From assembly GCA_026391835.1 (NCBI GenBank), contig JAPLDF010000070.1:31389-95388 (forward strand): a stretch of 64,000 nt of DNA. The letters are read 5' to 3'. The notes below the pieces were generated by a model that saw nothing but the letters and a program-made list of their open reading frames with translations, did no database searches and was not told where the DNA came from. Shown piece after piece: positions 16,925 through 26,110 of the stretch. Both the position numbers and the translations under genes were made by a program. Source of the stretch: Bacteroidota bacterium. GTDB lineage: Bacteria > Bacteroidota > Bacteroidia > Bacteroidales > FEN-979. How positions within the stretch are numbered: the first letter of the stretch is position 1; every line of letters begins with the position of its first letter.

Positions 16925-18019
16925 TTATATTATCCACCCTTCAACCATTAAATCGTCACCAACTTTTCTCACCCTGAGATTTGCAAGGTTGATTGCATCC
17001 TCCATTTTTTCAATACCTGTACCACCAACAGCAGTCGGGGCGCCCGCTCCGCCGAGAATTTTCGGAGCGATAAAACTGACAACCTTGTCCACCACTCGTT
17101 CCTGCAAAGCTGAAAAGGCAAGTGTACTGCCCCCTTCGATCATGACACTGTCGATACCCATTGAGCCCAGCGACTGCATCACAAAACCAAGGTCAACCCT
17201 GTTGTCTTTCAGCGGGCAGATCATCACCTGGGCTCCCATTCGTTCAATTTGTTTCAATTTACGGGGATCAGCATGTCCGGTTGTGGCAACAATGGTCAAC
17301 TGCGGATCGTTGGTCAGCACCTTTGCCGTCAGTGAAATGCGGCCAAACGTGTCGGCAATCACTTTCAACGGGTTTTTCCACTCACCCTTCATCCGGATGT
17401 TCAGCAGTGGATCATCAAAAATAACCGTGTTCACGCCTACCATCACGGCACTTAACTGCTGGCGGAGCAGGTGAACCAGTTTGCGTGACGGTTCGCCGGT
17501 AATCCAGCGGGAGGCGTTTGTGACCGTTGCAATTTTGCCGTCAAGTGTCATGGCCGTTTTCAGCAGGACAAATGGCTGTTTTGTGCCAATAAATTTAATA
17601 AACACTTCGTTCATCTGCCTGGCTTCCGGCTCCAGCAATCCGGTTTCCACCATGATGCCGGCGGATTTCAAAAAAGCGCTCCCTTGCCCGTTAACAACCG
17701 GGTTTGGATCTTCCATGCTGATCACCACCCTGGAGATTTTTTTCTCAGCGATCAGGTTTGCACAAGGTGGTGTTTTTCCGTGGTGCGAGCAGGGTTCAAG
17801 TGTTACATATAAAGTCGAACCTGAGGCATCCTGTGATGATACGCCCTGCAAGGCGTTCACCTCGGCATGGTTTCCACCAAAAAAATCGTGAAATCCTTCT
17901 CCGACGATCTTCCCATCCTTCACCAGAACAGCTCCCACCATAGGGTTGGGATTAACCCATCCCGCTCCCCGCTTTGCAAGGCTGATAGCCCTCTTCATAT
18001 ATTTCAGATCATCCGTCAT
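16925..18019 (-). CDS. ribD: Bifunctional pyrimidine deaminase / reductase
   Basis: 364 residues. The deaminase domain has its zinc ligands at His51 (GNHAEVNAL), Cys77 and Cys86 (EPCSHHGKTPPC). The reductase domain from about 150 has LKTAMTLDGKIAT, GVNTVIFDDP and MIEGGSTL. It carries out the second and third steps of riboflavin synthesis. The N-terminus MTDDLKYMKRA fits the family (YMxRAxxLAxxG). The start ATG (18017-18019) is part of a heptamer repeat that fills the leader right up to the gene. It is the first gene behind the FMN riboswitch. Confidence 0.95.
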   Translation of the reverse strand: MTDDLKYMKRAISLAKRGAGWVNPNPMVGAVLVKDGKIVGEGFHDFFGGNHAEVNALQGVSSQDASGSTLYVTLEPCSHHGKTPPCANLIAEKKISRVVISMEDPNPVVNGQGSAFLKSAGIMVETGLLEPEARQMNEVFIKFIGTKQPFVLLKTAMTLDGKIATVTNASRWITGEPSRKLVHLLRQQLSAVMVGVNTVIFDDPLLNIRMKGEWKNPLKVIADTFGRISLTAKVLTNDPQLTIVATTGHADPRKLKQIERMGAQVMICPLKDNRVDLGFVMQSLGSMGIDSVMIEGGSTLAFSALQERVVDKVVSFIAPKILGGAGAPTAVGGTGIEKMEDAINLANLRVRKVGDDLMVEGWII

Positions 18020-18063
18020 TCGTCATTTGTCATTTGTCATTCGTCATTCGTCATTCGTCCGTC
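18015..18063. repeat. Heptamer array in the ribD leader, containing its start codon
   Basis: Six regular 7-bp units (GTCATTC/GTCATTT on the plus strand) at 18015-18056, then a degenerate unit. On the coding strand each unit reads GAATGAC or AAATGAC and so contains ATGA, an overlapping start and stop. The ribD ATG is in the last unit. Confidence 0.93.
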
Positions 18064-18083
18064 CTCCATCCCCGTTTCCTGCA

Positions 18084-18118
18084 CAAAAAAAGCCCTGTCA
18101 CTCAATGGCAACAGGGCG
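18084..18118 (-). terminator. Intrinsic terminator of the FMN riboswitch (expression platform)
   Basis: On the reverse strand a GCCCTGT/ACAGGGC stem with a 12-nt loop is followed by a run of Ts. It lies between the aptamer and ribD, as expected for FMN-controlled premature termination. Confidence 0.88.
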
Positions 18119-18160
18119 TAATCCTATTTAATATGATAAATCGGTCAGATTAAATACGAT

Positions 18161-18302
18161 TCTTCTTCCATCCAGACTTTACTGTCGGTGCCGTAATTGC
18201 AACGGCTCGGTTCCCTGAAAATCATGCAGTGAAATGATTGATGATTTATCGGGAGTCGCGGACTTTACCGCCGGTCGGGAATTTCACCCTGCCCTGAAGA
18301 AC
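18161..18302 (-). promoter_or_regulatory. FMN riboswitch (RFN element)
   Basis: The reverse strand carries the hallmark RFN blocks. In order: AGGGCAGGGTGAAATTCCC, GACCGGCGGTAAAGTCC, a variable hairpin, GGGAACCGAGCCG, ACCGACAGTAAAGTC, and GGATGGAAGAAGA. The ends (TTCTTC and GAAGAA) close helix P1. It lies upstream of ribD and is followed by an intrinsic terminator, so FMN binding should switch the riboflavin operon off by termination. Confidence 0.96.
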
Positions 18303-18370
18303 CAATTTTATTTTTATGAACTGCTTTGATGAATCGTTTTGTAATGTAGACTAAAGTCGAATTTCAAATG

Positions 18371-18378
18371 CAAAGATA
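18371..18378 (-). promoter_or_regulatory. Putative -7 box of the riboflavin operon
   Basis: The reverse strand reads TATCTTTG, a full TAnnTTTG match, about 70 bp before the aptamer. The -33 region would overlap the terminator hairpin of the upstream gene. Confidence 0.55.
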
Positions 18379-18385
18379 TTAAAAT

Positions 18386-18417
18386 AAAAACACTGTTAAC
18401 GAATTAACAGTGTTTTT
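18386..18417 (-). terminator. Intrinsic terminator after the T9SS cargo gene
   Basis: A perfect 14-bp stem (AAAAACACTGTTAA and its complement) around a 4-nt loop, with T-rich tails. It sits just after the stop codon at 18433 and insulates the riboflavin operon from the gene before it. Confidence 0.9.
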
Positions 18418-18432
18418 ATTTTAATCGCAACT

Positions 18433-20772
18433 TTACTGAACGATCATCTTTTCAGTGATGATGTTTTTTCCGGTTTTTAGCTGAACAAAATAGATTCCCC
18501 GGGCATAGCCTGATATATCCATTTTCTTGACAACCGGGGATGAAGAAGCTTCAATATTTTCAGAGAAAAGTATTTTCCCGTCCATGGATGAAACCGAAAG
18601 TGATGCTGAACCGGCACTGATGCCCCTGATGCCAATGGTTACATTACCATGAGCAGGGTTTGGCTGAATGATCAGGCCGGGTGCTGAGTTGTTCTGGCCT
18701 GCAATGCCTGTGCATACGTCAAAAGTTACATGCTTTGTACCGGTTACATTCCCGCTGCATGGTAAATTCGAACTGGCAACCAGTTTAAGGTCTACAGAAC
18801 CGGCAATTTTATCGTTCAGGCTGGGGAGATAGGTTGTTTCAAATGTCGCATTATTTGTAAATGAACCGGATCCGGAGGTATTCCACTGGAACAGTTTGTA
18901 ATTAGTTGCTGAACCATGCAGGGGTATAGAGGTTACATACCAGCATACGGTCGTATCGGCACCTGCATTAACAACAGGTTTGTAAGCTGTATTTACCTCG
19001 ATGGTGTCGTTCCGGGTTAATGTTCCGTCATTGGTGGTGGCAATATATTTGGTTGTATCGGTAGGAAGTACTTTGGGATTCTGGAGGGTCGAAGTGAACC
19101 CGGCCGGTATGGAACTCCATGAATAAGTGTACGTTCCTGAACCTCCGTATGGTGCTACGTTGAGTTGGGTGGAATCGCCGAAACAGACAGGGTTTGGCAG
19201 GGCAGTGGTTACAGTTGAAAAAACATTGCTGAAGGAGAAGGAACCAACTCTGGTTTTCCAGTTGGCACTTGAAGTAGTGGAAAAATATTCCTGGGTATAC
19301 CAGAATTTGCCCACTTCCGAAGGATCGGCAGCCATGGCACTGTAATCGCCCCAGCGGCCGTCGGTGTTGGTTTGTGAGCCTCCGCCGTTGATGATTCCTT
19401 TTTCGGCTATGGTCATGGTGCCAAGCGGATCGCCATTGAGCCTGCCAGTATAACGGATAGAGGGGTACATTGTTGAGCTGGAGATGGAGAAGCCGAGGGC
19501 AATGTTTCCTGCCGCATCCATGGCGATACTGCCCATCCAGCGCCAGTTGCCGTCACCAGGCGCATAAGTGCCTTCCTGGTACAGACTCCATGCACCTGCA
19601 ATATTTCTCAACTCCATCCAGCGGATACCTGCTGTACCGCTTACGTTGGCCGTGGTGTTTAACAGCATTGAAGAGTATGTGCCGAACTTGCGGTAGGGCA
19701 TGCGGAACATGATTCTTTTTCCCGACATGGCGTCGAGTTTCTGGGTTGTTCCTTTTTGCGGAATAGCATTTCCATTGAGTGTTCCAAACATGGAAATAGG
19801 AATTGTGTAGTTCTGCAGGAACGTTGAGTTGGCAGGAGTTGTCCAGTCAACATGAAAATCGTACAATTTGACAGATGTTGATGTCAGGTAGCCAACGGGG
19901 CAGGGAGTCCCTGCAGGTGGGAAATCACTGTCGCAATCTGCGGCCTGGGTGCCTTCAGCAGAGGATGGCATGTTGAACATGACCATGCTTGCAGAAAGAT
20001 CGCCTACCAGCATTTTAGACCTGTCCATTGCAACAGCGGAAGGGCCGAGCCAACTGCCGGCACCTGCTGAAAAACGGCGGATGGTCATATAATAACCATC
20101 TCCCCACACTGCAAGTTTAGGATAATCGGGCATATCGGTAAAAGTGAACTGGTAACGATACCAGGTTCCCGTTGGGTCGTTGGTTTGTGAAATCGCTACA
20201 TTCTCGTAAAATGGACCATTGGGATAATTTGGCAGTGCGAACTGGCTAAACAGCCACCTGTCGGCATTTTCATCGTAAAGAAGAATTGCATCACCATCAT
20301 TGGTATTGTGCGGTAATCCGTTGAAAATAGTACTGCTGTTGGTTGGTCCCATCAGTTTATTTCCGTTTTTATCATATATGGCAAACCTGGAATTTACAAC
20401 CTGCATGTAATGGTTGAAACTCACATCACCATCAGTATCAGGAGGATAGGAACCGGCTGCACCAACGCCATCAAAGTTTTGAATCGTCGTGTCGGTAACA
20501 GACTTTCCAAAAGAAAATTGAGGAACAGGATCAGGGCCCTGGGAATCCTTGTTAATGGATTCATTGGTATATGTATTCAGTTTGTTTTTAACAATTCCCT
20601 GTTTCCATGAATTGTCAATGATAGCGTCCGACTTTTGCACCATGTCCCTGAGGGGCGGAGAAACGTCAAAGTAGTTAGCCTTGATCACGACAGGCTTTTG
20701 GGTTTCCTGCTGCCCGAATGAAAAATTCATCCCAAGGAGAAGGAACAAGGAGAAAATAAAAATTTTTTTCAT
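18433..20772 (-). CDS. Large secreted protein with type A T9SS sorting domain
   Basis: 779 residues. A signal peptide spans about 1-21 (MKKIFIFSLFLLLGMNFSFG). The body to about 500 is an undefined beta-rich, propeller-like region with NFDGVGAAGSYPPDTDGDV and WRWMGSIAMDAAGNIALGFS segments. Homologous proteins are common in Bacteroidota but I know no function. A PKD/Ig-like region with NAGADTTVC follows at about 510-690. The last ~75 residues are a type A T9SS domain (IIQPNPAHGNVTI ... GIYFVQLKTGKNIITEKMIVQ pattern). It would be a cell-surface or released protein. It has its own -7 box and terminator, so it is probably monocistronic. Confidence 0.82.
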   Translation of the reverse strand: MKKIFIFSLFLLLGMNFSFGQQETQKPVVIKANYFDVSPPLRDMVQKSDAIIDNSWKQGIVKNKLNTYTNESINKDSQGPDPVPQFSFGKSVTDTTIQNFDGVGAAGSYPPDTDGDVSFNHYMQVVNSRFAIYDKNGNKLMGPTNSSTIFNGLPHNTNDGDAILLYDENADRWLFSQFALPNYPNGPFYENVAISQTNDPTGTWYRYQFTFTDMPDYPKLAVWGDGYYMTIRRFSAGAGSWLGPSAVAMDRSKMLVGDLSASMVMFNMPSSAEGTQAADCDSDFPPAGTPCPVGYLTSTSVKLYDFHVDWTTPANSTFLQNYTIPISMFGTLNGNAIPQKGTTQKLDAMSGKRIMFRMPYRKFGTYSSMLLNTTANVSGTAGIRWMELRNIAGAWSLYQEGTYAPGDGNWRWMGSIAMDAAGNIALGFSISSSTMYPSIRYTGRLNGDPLGTMTIAEKGIINGGGSQTNTDGRWGDYSAMAADPSEVGKFWYTQEYFSTTSSANWKTRVGSFSFSNVFSTVTTALPNPVCFGDSTQLNVAPYGGSGTYTYSWSSIPAGFTSTLQNPKVLPTDTTKYIATTNDGTLTRNDTIEVNTAYKPVVNAGADTTVCWYVTSIPLHGSATNYKLFQWNTSGSGSFTNNATFETTYLPSLNDKIAGSVDLKLVASSNLPCSGNVTGTKHVTFDVCTGIAGQNNSAPGLIIQPNPAHGNVTIGIRGISAGSASLSVSSMDGKILFSENIEASSSPVVKKMDISGYARGIYFVQLKTGKNIITEKMIVQ

Positions 20773-20824
20773 GTTCTGTGGTGTGTGTTTTAACTGATGG
20801 TTGATATTCTGACTTTACAGGTTA

Positions 20825-20832
20825 CAAAGTTA
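20825..20832 (-). promoter_or_regulatory. Putative -7 box of the T9SS cargo gene
   Basis: The reverse strand reads TAACTTTG (TAnnTTTG), 52 bp before the start at 20772. It shares the spacer with the oppositely directed box at 20845. Confidence 0.4.
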
Positions 20833-20844
20833 CAGAAAGTTGTC

Positions 20845-20852
20845 TATATTTG
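20845..20852 (+). promoter_or_regulatory. Putative -7 box of the SDR gene
   Basis: TATATTTG matches TAnnTTTG, 50 bp before ATG 20903. GTTACAAA-like octamers lie just upstream, where the -33 element would be. Confidence 0.45.
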
Positions 20853-20902
20853 AACATTATAATCAGCTTTTTATTTTCTTTTAACGACAAAACAAAATAA
20901 TT

Positions 20903-21607
20903 ATGAATATCATTGTAACCGGTGCAGCCAGAGGGATCGGGTTCGAGGTTGTTAAGGTGCTGGCCAAACATAAGCAGAATCATATTGTGGCTATTTCACG
21001 AAATGGGAAGGCGCTCAGGGAACTGGTAGCCGAATGCCTGCGCCTGTATCCCGATTCAAAAGTGACGCCATATGAATTCGATCTAGCACAGTTCGAGTTT
21101 TATCCATTTATTGTACAGCGGCTTGAAACCTTTATCCATACGTGCGACATTCTCATCAACAATGCAGGGAAACTGGTGAACAAACCTTTTGCCAAATTCG
21201 GACTTGAGGAATTTGATGATACCTTTAATGTAAATGTCAAGAGCCCGTTTTTCCTGACGCAGGCCTTGCTGCCCATTTTAAACAAGGGGGCTCATGTGGT
21301 GAACATCAGCAGTATCGGCGGCGTGCAGGGGAGCAAGAAATTTCCTGGTCTTGCCGCCTACAGTGCGAGCAAGGGCGCCCTGGCCATCCTTACCGAAGTG
21401 CTGGCCGAAGAACTCGCCGAAGCGGAGATCAGGGTAAACTGCCTTGCAATAGGGGCGGTACAAACGGAGATGTTTCAGAAGGCTTTCCCGGGTTTAAAAG
21501 CTTTGCAGAACCCGGCGCAGATCGCTCATTTCATTGCCGATTTCGCGGTAAACGGAGCGAAATATTTTAATGGGAAGGTGGTGCCGGTTTCGCTTTCGGT
21601 ACCGTAA
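20903..21607 (+). CDS. Short-chain dehydrogenase/reductase
   Basis: 234 residues of the classical SDR family. Dinucleotide-binding TGAARGIGFE is at about 6-15, NNAGK at about 88, and the catalytic Ser...Tyr-x3-Lys appears as NISSIGG with AYSASKGALA. It has no membrane segment. NAD(P)-dependent oxidation or reduction of a small molecule is expected; the substrate is unknown. It stands alone, with a convergent hydF gene 46 bp downstream. Confidence 0.88.
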   Translation: MNIIVTGAARGIGFEVVKVLAKHKQNHIVAISRNGKALRELVAECLRLYPDSKVTPYEFDLAQFEFYPFIVQRLETFIHTCDILINNAGKLVNKPFAKFGLEEFDDTFNVNVKSPFFLTQALLPILNKGAHVVNISSIGGVQGSKKFPGLAAYSASKGALAILTEVLAEELAEAEIRVNCLAIGAVQTEMFQKAFPGLKALQNPAQIAHFIADFAVNGAKYFNGKVVPVSLSVP

Positions 21608-21653
21608 TCATTGAATTAAGAAAAGTTGTCGGATCTGTCGTCGGGTGGTAATT

Positions 21654-22883
21654 TTACAGGTAATCAACCTGGTTTGACCGGCTTTTGGTAAATGGTGCGA
21701 TGGCCCGGTTGTATATGCCATGGACGTAGGCAATGGCCATGCCGTAATTGGTTACAGGGATTCCAGCGTCGATGGCCGGTTTAAGCCTGCTGATAACCTG
21801 TTTGCGGGTGATCATGCACCCGCCGCACTGGATTACCATGGCATAATCGGTGATTGGCCGTGTTATTTTGCTTAACCCGGCAACTACATCGAATTCAAGT
21901 TTTTTTCCCGAAAAATTGGTCAGCCACCGTGGAATTTTCACACGGCCAATGTCGTCGCACGATACATGGTGGGTGCAGGATTCGAGGATGAGCAACCTGT
22001 CACCATCGCCCAGTTTCGATAAATACGGTGTCCCTTTCATGTAGTTGATAAAATCCCCTTTCTGCCTTGCCAGCACGATGCTGAAACTTGTGAGGGGAAT
22101 TTCTTTTGGGATGGCTGCATCGGCCTTCGGAAACACCTGGCTGTCGGTAATTACCAGTGCCGGCTTCGGGTTCATTTTTTTCAGAAAAGCATCCACTTCA
22201 CGCTCTTTACATACCACCGCTATGCCATCGTGGTCGAGCACATCGCGGATGACCTGTACTTGTGGAAGAATCATCCGGCCTTCGGGGGCTTCGATGTCGA
22301 TAGGGGTAATGAGCATCACCACATCGCCATAGGAGATCAGGTCGCCAACAAGTGTTTGCCTGTGAAAAGCAGTTTGGGGGATCGTTGTGCGGATCAGATC
22401 GATCACTTCCTCCATATTGGCGGGATGCAGGACACTGAAACCAATCACCGGGACACCATACGTTTCTTTGATCAGCCTGGCCAGTTCCGGGGTGAGTTCC
22501 ACCTCGTCTGTTTTGTTGTGAATGATGAGGTATGGGAGGTCGTTGGTTTGAAAATCCTGTACCAGGTTTTTCTCAGGATCGTCAAATTCATTGCCGGCGA
22601 TGACCAGGATGGCCAGGTCGATGATCTTCAGCATATCCTTCGTTTTGCCAACCCTTTTCATGCCAAGTTCTCCGGAATCATCTATCCCCGCCGTATCGAT
22701 CATTACGACCGGCCCGATCCCGGCAATTTCAATCGATTTTTTAACGGGATCAGTCGTGGTACCGGCAACTTCAGAAACAATCGCGATATCCTGGGCAGTT
22801 AATGCATTGATCAGGGAGCTCTTGCCGTTGTTTCTTCTGCCAAAGATGCCGATATGCGGCTTGGTGTCTCTTCCTTTTGTCAT
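21654..22883 (-). CDS. hydF: [FeFe]-hydrogenase maturation GTPase HydF
   Basis: 409 residues. The N-terminal GTPase has the P-loop GRRNNGKS (15-22), the switch Thr in GTTTDP (41-46), DTAG (63-66) and NKTD (123-126). The C-terminal dimerisation and Fe-S region has C-x-H at Cys303/His305 and C-x2-C at Cys353/Cys356. Together these fit the HydF cluster motif, but the residue before the CxxC, often His, is Gln352. HydF is the scaffold on which HydE and HydG build the H-cluster; neither gene, nor a hydrogenase, lies in the window. The start at 22883 gives a normal N-terminus. Confidence 0.94.
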   Translation of the reverse strand: MTKGRDTKPHIGIFGRRNNGKSSLINALTAQDIAIVSEVAGTTTDPVKKSIEIAGIGPVVMIDTAGIDDSGELGMKRVGKTKDMLKIIDLAILVIAGNEFDDPEKNLVQDFQTNDLPYLIIHNKTDEVELTPELARLIKETYGVPVIGFSVLHPANMEEVIDLIRTTIPQTAFHRQTLVGDLISYGDVVMLITPIDIEAPEGRMILPQVQVIRDVLDHDGIAVVCKEREVDAFLKKMNPKPALVITDSQVFPKADAAIPKEIPLTSFSIVLARQKGDFINYMKGTPYLSKLGDGDRLLILESCTHHVSCDDIGRVKIPRWLTNFSGKKLEFDVVAGLSKITRPITDYAMVIQCGGCMITRKQVISRLKPAIDAGIPVTNYGMAIAYVHGIYNRAIAPFTKSRSNQVDYL

Positions 22884-22891
22884 CTGTTACG

Positions 22892-23737
22892 CTATTTAAC
22901 TATTGTTTTTGCAAAACTATTTGAATAGGCTGCAAAAAATCCAATGCCGCTGTTGGTGACATTTCCGACAACATTGGCTGGCGGACCGGTGAAAAACGGG
23001 ATGCTGATCCCTGATTGCTGCACCTGGTTGATGAAATCAAAATATTCTTTGGTGATGCCCGACATCTGAAGGATGACTGTGTCGCCGTAATGAAGGGTTT
23101 CCCAGTTGTGCTCATTGTTGATATAGATCACCTGAACGCCATCCATGTAACTCCCGTTGTAAAACTTATCATCGGATACAACCTTTTTTGTAAGGGTGTC
23201 GGTCATGAGGATGCCATTCCTGTAAAAATTGAAGAGGTAATAATTGACTTCGTTCCCCGGTTCCTGCGCATATAACTTGATTGTCCATATTCCTTTTGGT
23301 CCCCATTCAGGATGAAACTCGGTACCGATCGAATCGAGACGGGTCACCGGTGGCAGGTAACATGATGCATCAACAGTGGCATGCCCGGCAATCTCTTTTG
23401 CCAGGACTACATGCAGGGTGTACGTTGAGCGTGCTTTCCCCACAAAAGTCGAATCAGTCTCATAGATCCCTGAAACACCCTTTTGCGATTCATGCAGCAA
23501 ATAAACGTTGCTGCCGTCGCTGATGGAAACCGTTGCGTCCACAACTCTCGGGGCAGGTTCATTGGCGAAGTAGTCGGCAGAGGTAGTGAGTCCCACCCTG
23601 TATATGCCGGTATCGGCAGTGATGCTCCCATCCACTACCAGGCGGGTGTAGGTGGAGTCGAGCGTCAGGTTGATTTTTTCGGTACATGCTGCCGCCAGTA
23701 TCGCAACCAGTGTTATAAAAAGGATTTTCTTAATCAT
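22892..23737 (-). CDS. DUF4249 lipoprotein
   Basis: 281 residues from ATG 23737. A lipoprotein signal with lipobox LAAAC (Cys18) opens the protein. A beta-rich body follows, with TRLVVDGSITADTG, DATVSISDG and the C-terminal VVGNVTNSGIGFFAA, which are the DUF4249 hallmarks. Genes of this family regularly follow TonB-dependent receptor genes in Bacteroidota. Here the start overlaps the receptor's stop by 8 bp, which points to translational coupling. It is probably an outer-membrane accessory of that transporter; the ligand is unknown. Confidence 0.87.
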   Translation of the reverse strand: MIKKILFITLVAILAAACTEKINLTLDSTYTRLVVDGSITADTGIYRVGLTTSADYFANEPAPRVVDATVSISDGSNVYLLHESQKGVSGIYETDSTFVGKARSTYTLHVVLAKEIAGHATVDASCYLPPVTRLDSIGTEFHPEWGPKGIWTIKLYAQEPGNEVNYYLFNFYRNGILMTDTLTKKVVSDDKFYNGSYMDGVQVIYINNEHNWETLHYGDTVILQMSGITKEYFDFINQVQQSGISIPFFTGPPANVVGNVTNSGIGFFAAYSNSFAKTIVK

Positions 23738-26093
23738 TGTTAAAGTGAAAATTAAAGGTGACGGATGGGATGATTCCGAAGAGGTAAATTTTGTCTGCAT
23801 TGGTTTTATTCGGAACAATGTTGTCTTCCGAAAAGTTAATGGACCAGGTGTTGTGGCGGTTGTAAGCATTGTAAACGGAGAAATTCAAATCCCAGTTGAA
23901 CCTTTTGCCGGGTTTTTGTTTACTGAAGAATGTGAGTGAAAGGTCGAGGCGATGGTAATCCGGGTAGCGGTATTCATTTCGCCCGGAATAAATCGCAAAG
24001 ATCGCGTTGTTATTTTCGGCCCGCGCAACCGGGAAGGTCACAGGCGATCCGGTTGCATAAACCCAGTTGGCGGAGACAGTGAAACGCTTGCTGATGACAT
24101 AGTTCAGCACCACCGAAATATTGTTTGGCTTATCGTAAGGAGCCGGATAGGGATTGTTGTTGTTGATCTCGGTGATCTGGCGGAACGTGCGTGAATACGT
24201 GTAACTTACCCAGCCATTGAGCTTCTCTTCATTCAACCTGACCAGGAATTCAATGCCATAGGACCAGGCTTTTCCCGTTCGTATCTCCCCTTCAAGCTTC
24301 TCATTGAGCAACAACTGCGCAAAATCCTTGAAATCGACAACATTTCTCATCCATTTGTAATATCCTTCAACGGATGTTTCAATGGTATTCCTGCGGAAAT
24401 TTCTGAAATAACCGATGGCGGCCTGGTCGGCAATCTGCGGCTTGACATTCGGGCTTGAGGGGAACCAGATGTCGAGCGGTGTGCCCACGGTCGAATTCTG
24501 GGCCAGCTGCAAATACTGGTCGGTTCGCGCATAGCTTGCCTTGATTGAATGCCTGCTGTTGAAATCGTACAGCAATCCGAGCCTCGGCTCAATGCCGGCA
24601 TATGTTTTATAAAGCACTCCTGCCTTGTAAACAGTTGAATCGATGGAATTGTATGCAGCATTGTAGTGATAAACCGTACCCGGACCGGTATTCTGGAACA
24701 TCGAAAACCGCAATCCGTATTTTATCGTGAAATGCTCCCCGAATTTTTGCTCATTGCTCCCGTAAATACCTGTTTCATAAGCATAGTTATTAGCCACCTT
24801 GACCTCGTTGATCACGCTTTTCTCTCCTGTTCCATGTGCATCGCCGGGGCTGAACATGTGATAAATGACTGAAGCACCGAATTTAATGGTATTCCTGGTG
24901 TTGAGGTAATAGCTGAAGTCCCCTTTTACGCCAAGATCCCTGAGATTTGAGGTCCAGATAAAGGAGTTGTTCGTGCCTTCCGGTGTTCCGAGGTTATACA
25001 GGTAGTTGCTGTAAATGAAAGAGAAATTTGAAAACAACTGTTTCGTAAAAAGATGGTTCCAGCGGATCGTGGCGGTTTCATTGCCCCATTTCATGTCGAC
25101 AAACCCGCTCTTGAATACATCGCGGCCAAAATAGCCAGACAGGAAGACCTGGTTGTTGTCATTGATCCGGTAGTTGATCTTTGCGTTGAGATCATAGAAA
25201 TATAGCCTGTTCTTTTGCAGGGCTTTGTTGGATGACAGCGGGAGGAAGACATCGGCGTAAGTCCGCCGCCCTGAAACAACAAATGAACACCGGTCTTTCG
25301 CGATGGGGCCTTCGATGGTTAAACGGCTGGCGATAAGTCCTATTCCACCGTTTACTTCAAATTTTTTGGAATTTCCCTCGTTCATCCGCACGTCGAGTAC
25401 CGAGGCAAGGCGACCGCCAAAATTGGCAGGAATATCTCCTTTGTAAAGCTTTACATCCTTGATGGCATCGTTGTTGAATACCGAGAAGAAACCCATCAGG
25501 TGCGATGCGTTGTAAACGGTGGCTTCATCGAGCAGGATTAGGTTCTGGTCAGGGGCCCCGCCGCGGACACTGAACCCCGAGGAGCCTTCGCCCACCGACT
25601 GCACACCGGGCAGCAGCTGGATTGCCTTAATCACATCCACTTCGCCCATCAGGGCGGGGATCCGCTGGATGGTTTTAATATCCATCTTGAATGTGCTCAT
25701 CTCGGGCTTGACGACGTTTTTATCGTTTTTTTCACTTGTAATGACCACTTCCTTCAGCTGATTCTCCTGGGGTGCAAGCTCGACGGAGATTTTAAGGTCT
25801 TTGTTCAGGTCAGCTGTTTTCTCCACGGTCGAATAGCCGATATAGGAAATCACAAGGGTATATTTGCCTTCATCAAGGGTTATGGAATAGTTGCCGTAAA
25901 CGTCGGATACAGCGCCGGTTTTTAATTCTTTGACATAAATTGTCGCTCCCAGCAGGGTTTCCCCGCTGTGCAGGTCGCTGATCTTCCCGCTGATGGAATA
26001 TCGTTTGGGTTTTTCGTCCGGATTACTGAATACAAATCTGGGGGTCAATAGAATAAGGAAGAAAATGGAAAAGATAACAGTGTATTTCATCAA
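23730..26093 (-). CDS. TonB-dependent outer-membrane receptor with N-terminal regulatory domain
   Basis: 787 residues. Signal peptide at about 1-23; carboxypeptidase-regulatory-like domain at about 30-115 (GETLLGATIYVKELKTG ... YTLVISYIGY); then the plug (IPALMGEVDVIKAIQLLPGV, SVRGGAPDQNLILLDEATVYN) and a ~570-residue barrel ending in a C-terminal aromatic strand. It imports an unknown ligand across the outer membrane using TonB energy. It is coupled with the DUF4249 lipoprotein downstream. There is no FecR-interacting N-terminal domain, so it is unlikely to be the partner of the FecR at the left edge. Confidence 0.92.
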   Translation of the reverse strand: MMKYTVIFSIFFLILLTPRFVFSNPDEKPKRYSISGKISDLHSGETLLGATIYVKELKTGAVSDVYGNYSITLDEGKYTLVISYIGYSTVEKTADLNKDLKISVELAPQENQLKEVVITSEKNDKNVVKPEMSTFKMDIKTIQRIPALMGEVDVIKAIQLLPGVQSVGEGSSGFSVRGGAPDQNLILLDEATVYNASHLMGFFSVFNNDAIKDVKLYKGDIPANFGGRLASVLDVRMNEGNSKKFEVNGGIGLIASRLTIEGPIAKDRCSFVVSGRRTYADVFLPLSSNKALQKNRLYFYDLNAKINYRINDNNQVFLSGYFGRDVFKSGFVDMKWGNETATIRWNHLFTKQLFSNFSFIYSNYLYNLGTPEGTNNSFIWTSNLRDLGVKGDFSYYLNTRNTIKFGASVIYHMFSPGDAHGTGEKSVINEVKVANNYAYETGIYGSNEQKFGEHFTIKYGLRFSMFQNTGPGTVYHYNAAYNSIDSTVYKAGVLYKTYAGIEPRLGLLYDFNSRHSIKASYARTDQYLQLAQNSTVGTPLDIWFPSSPNVKPQIADQAAIGYFRNFRRNTIETSVEGYYKWMRNVVDFKDFAQLLLNEKLEGEIRTGKAWSYGIEFLVRLNEEKLNGWVSYTYSRTFRQITEINNNNPYPAPYDKPNNISVVLNYVISKRFTVSANWVYATGSPVTFPVARAENNNAIFAIYSGRNEYRYPDYHRLDLSLTFFSKQKPGKRFNWDLNFSVYNAYNRHNTWSINFSEDNIVPNKTNADKIYLFGIIPSVTFNFHFNND

Positions 26094-26110
26094 GAGTGCG
26101 TATTGTTAAT

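Noticed and set aside
22230..22802. 190-residue frame opposite hydF
   Set aside because: It is antisense to the HydF GTPase domain; the sequence is His/Asp-rich without a recognisable fold.
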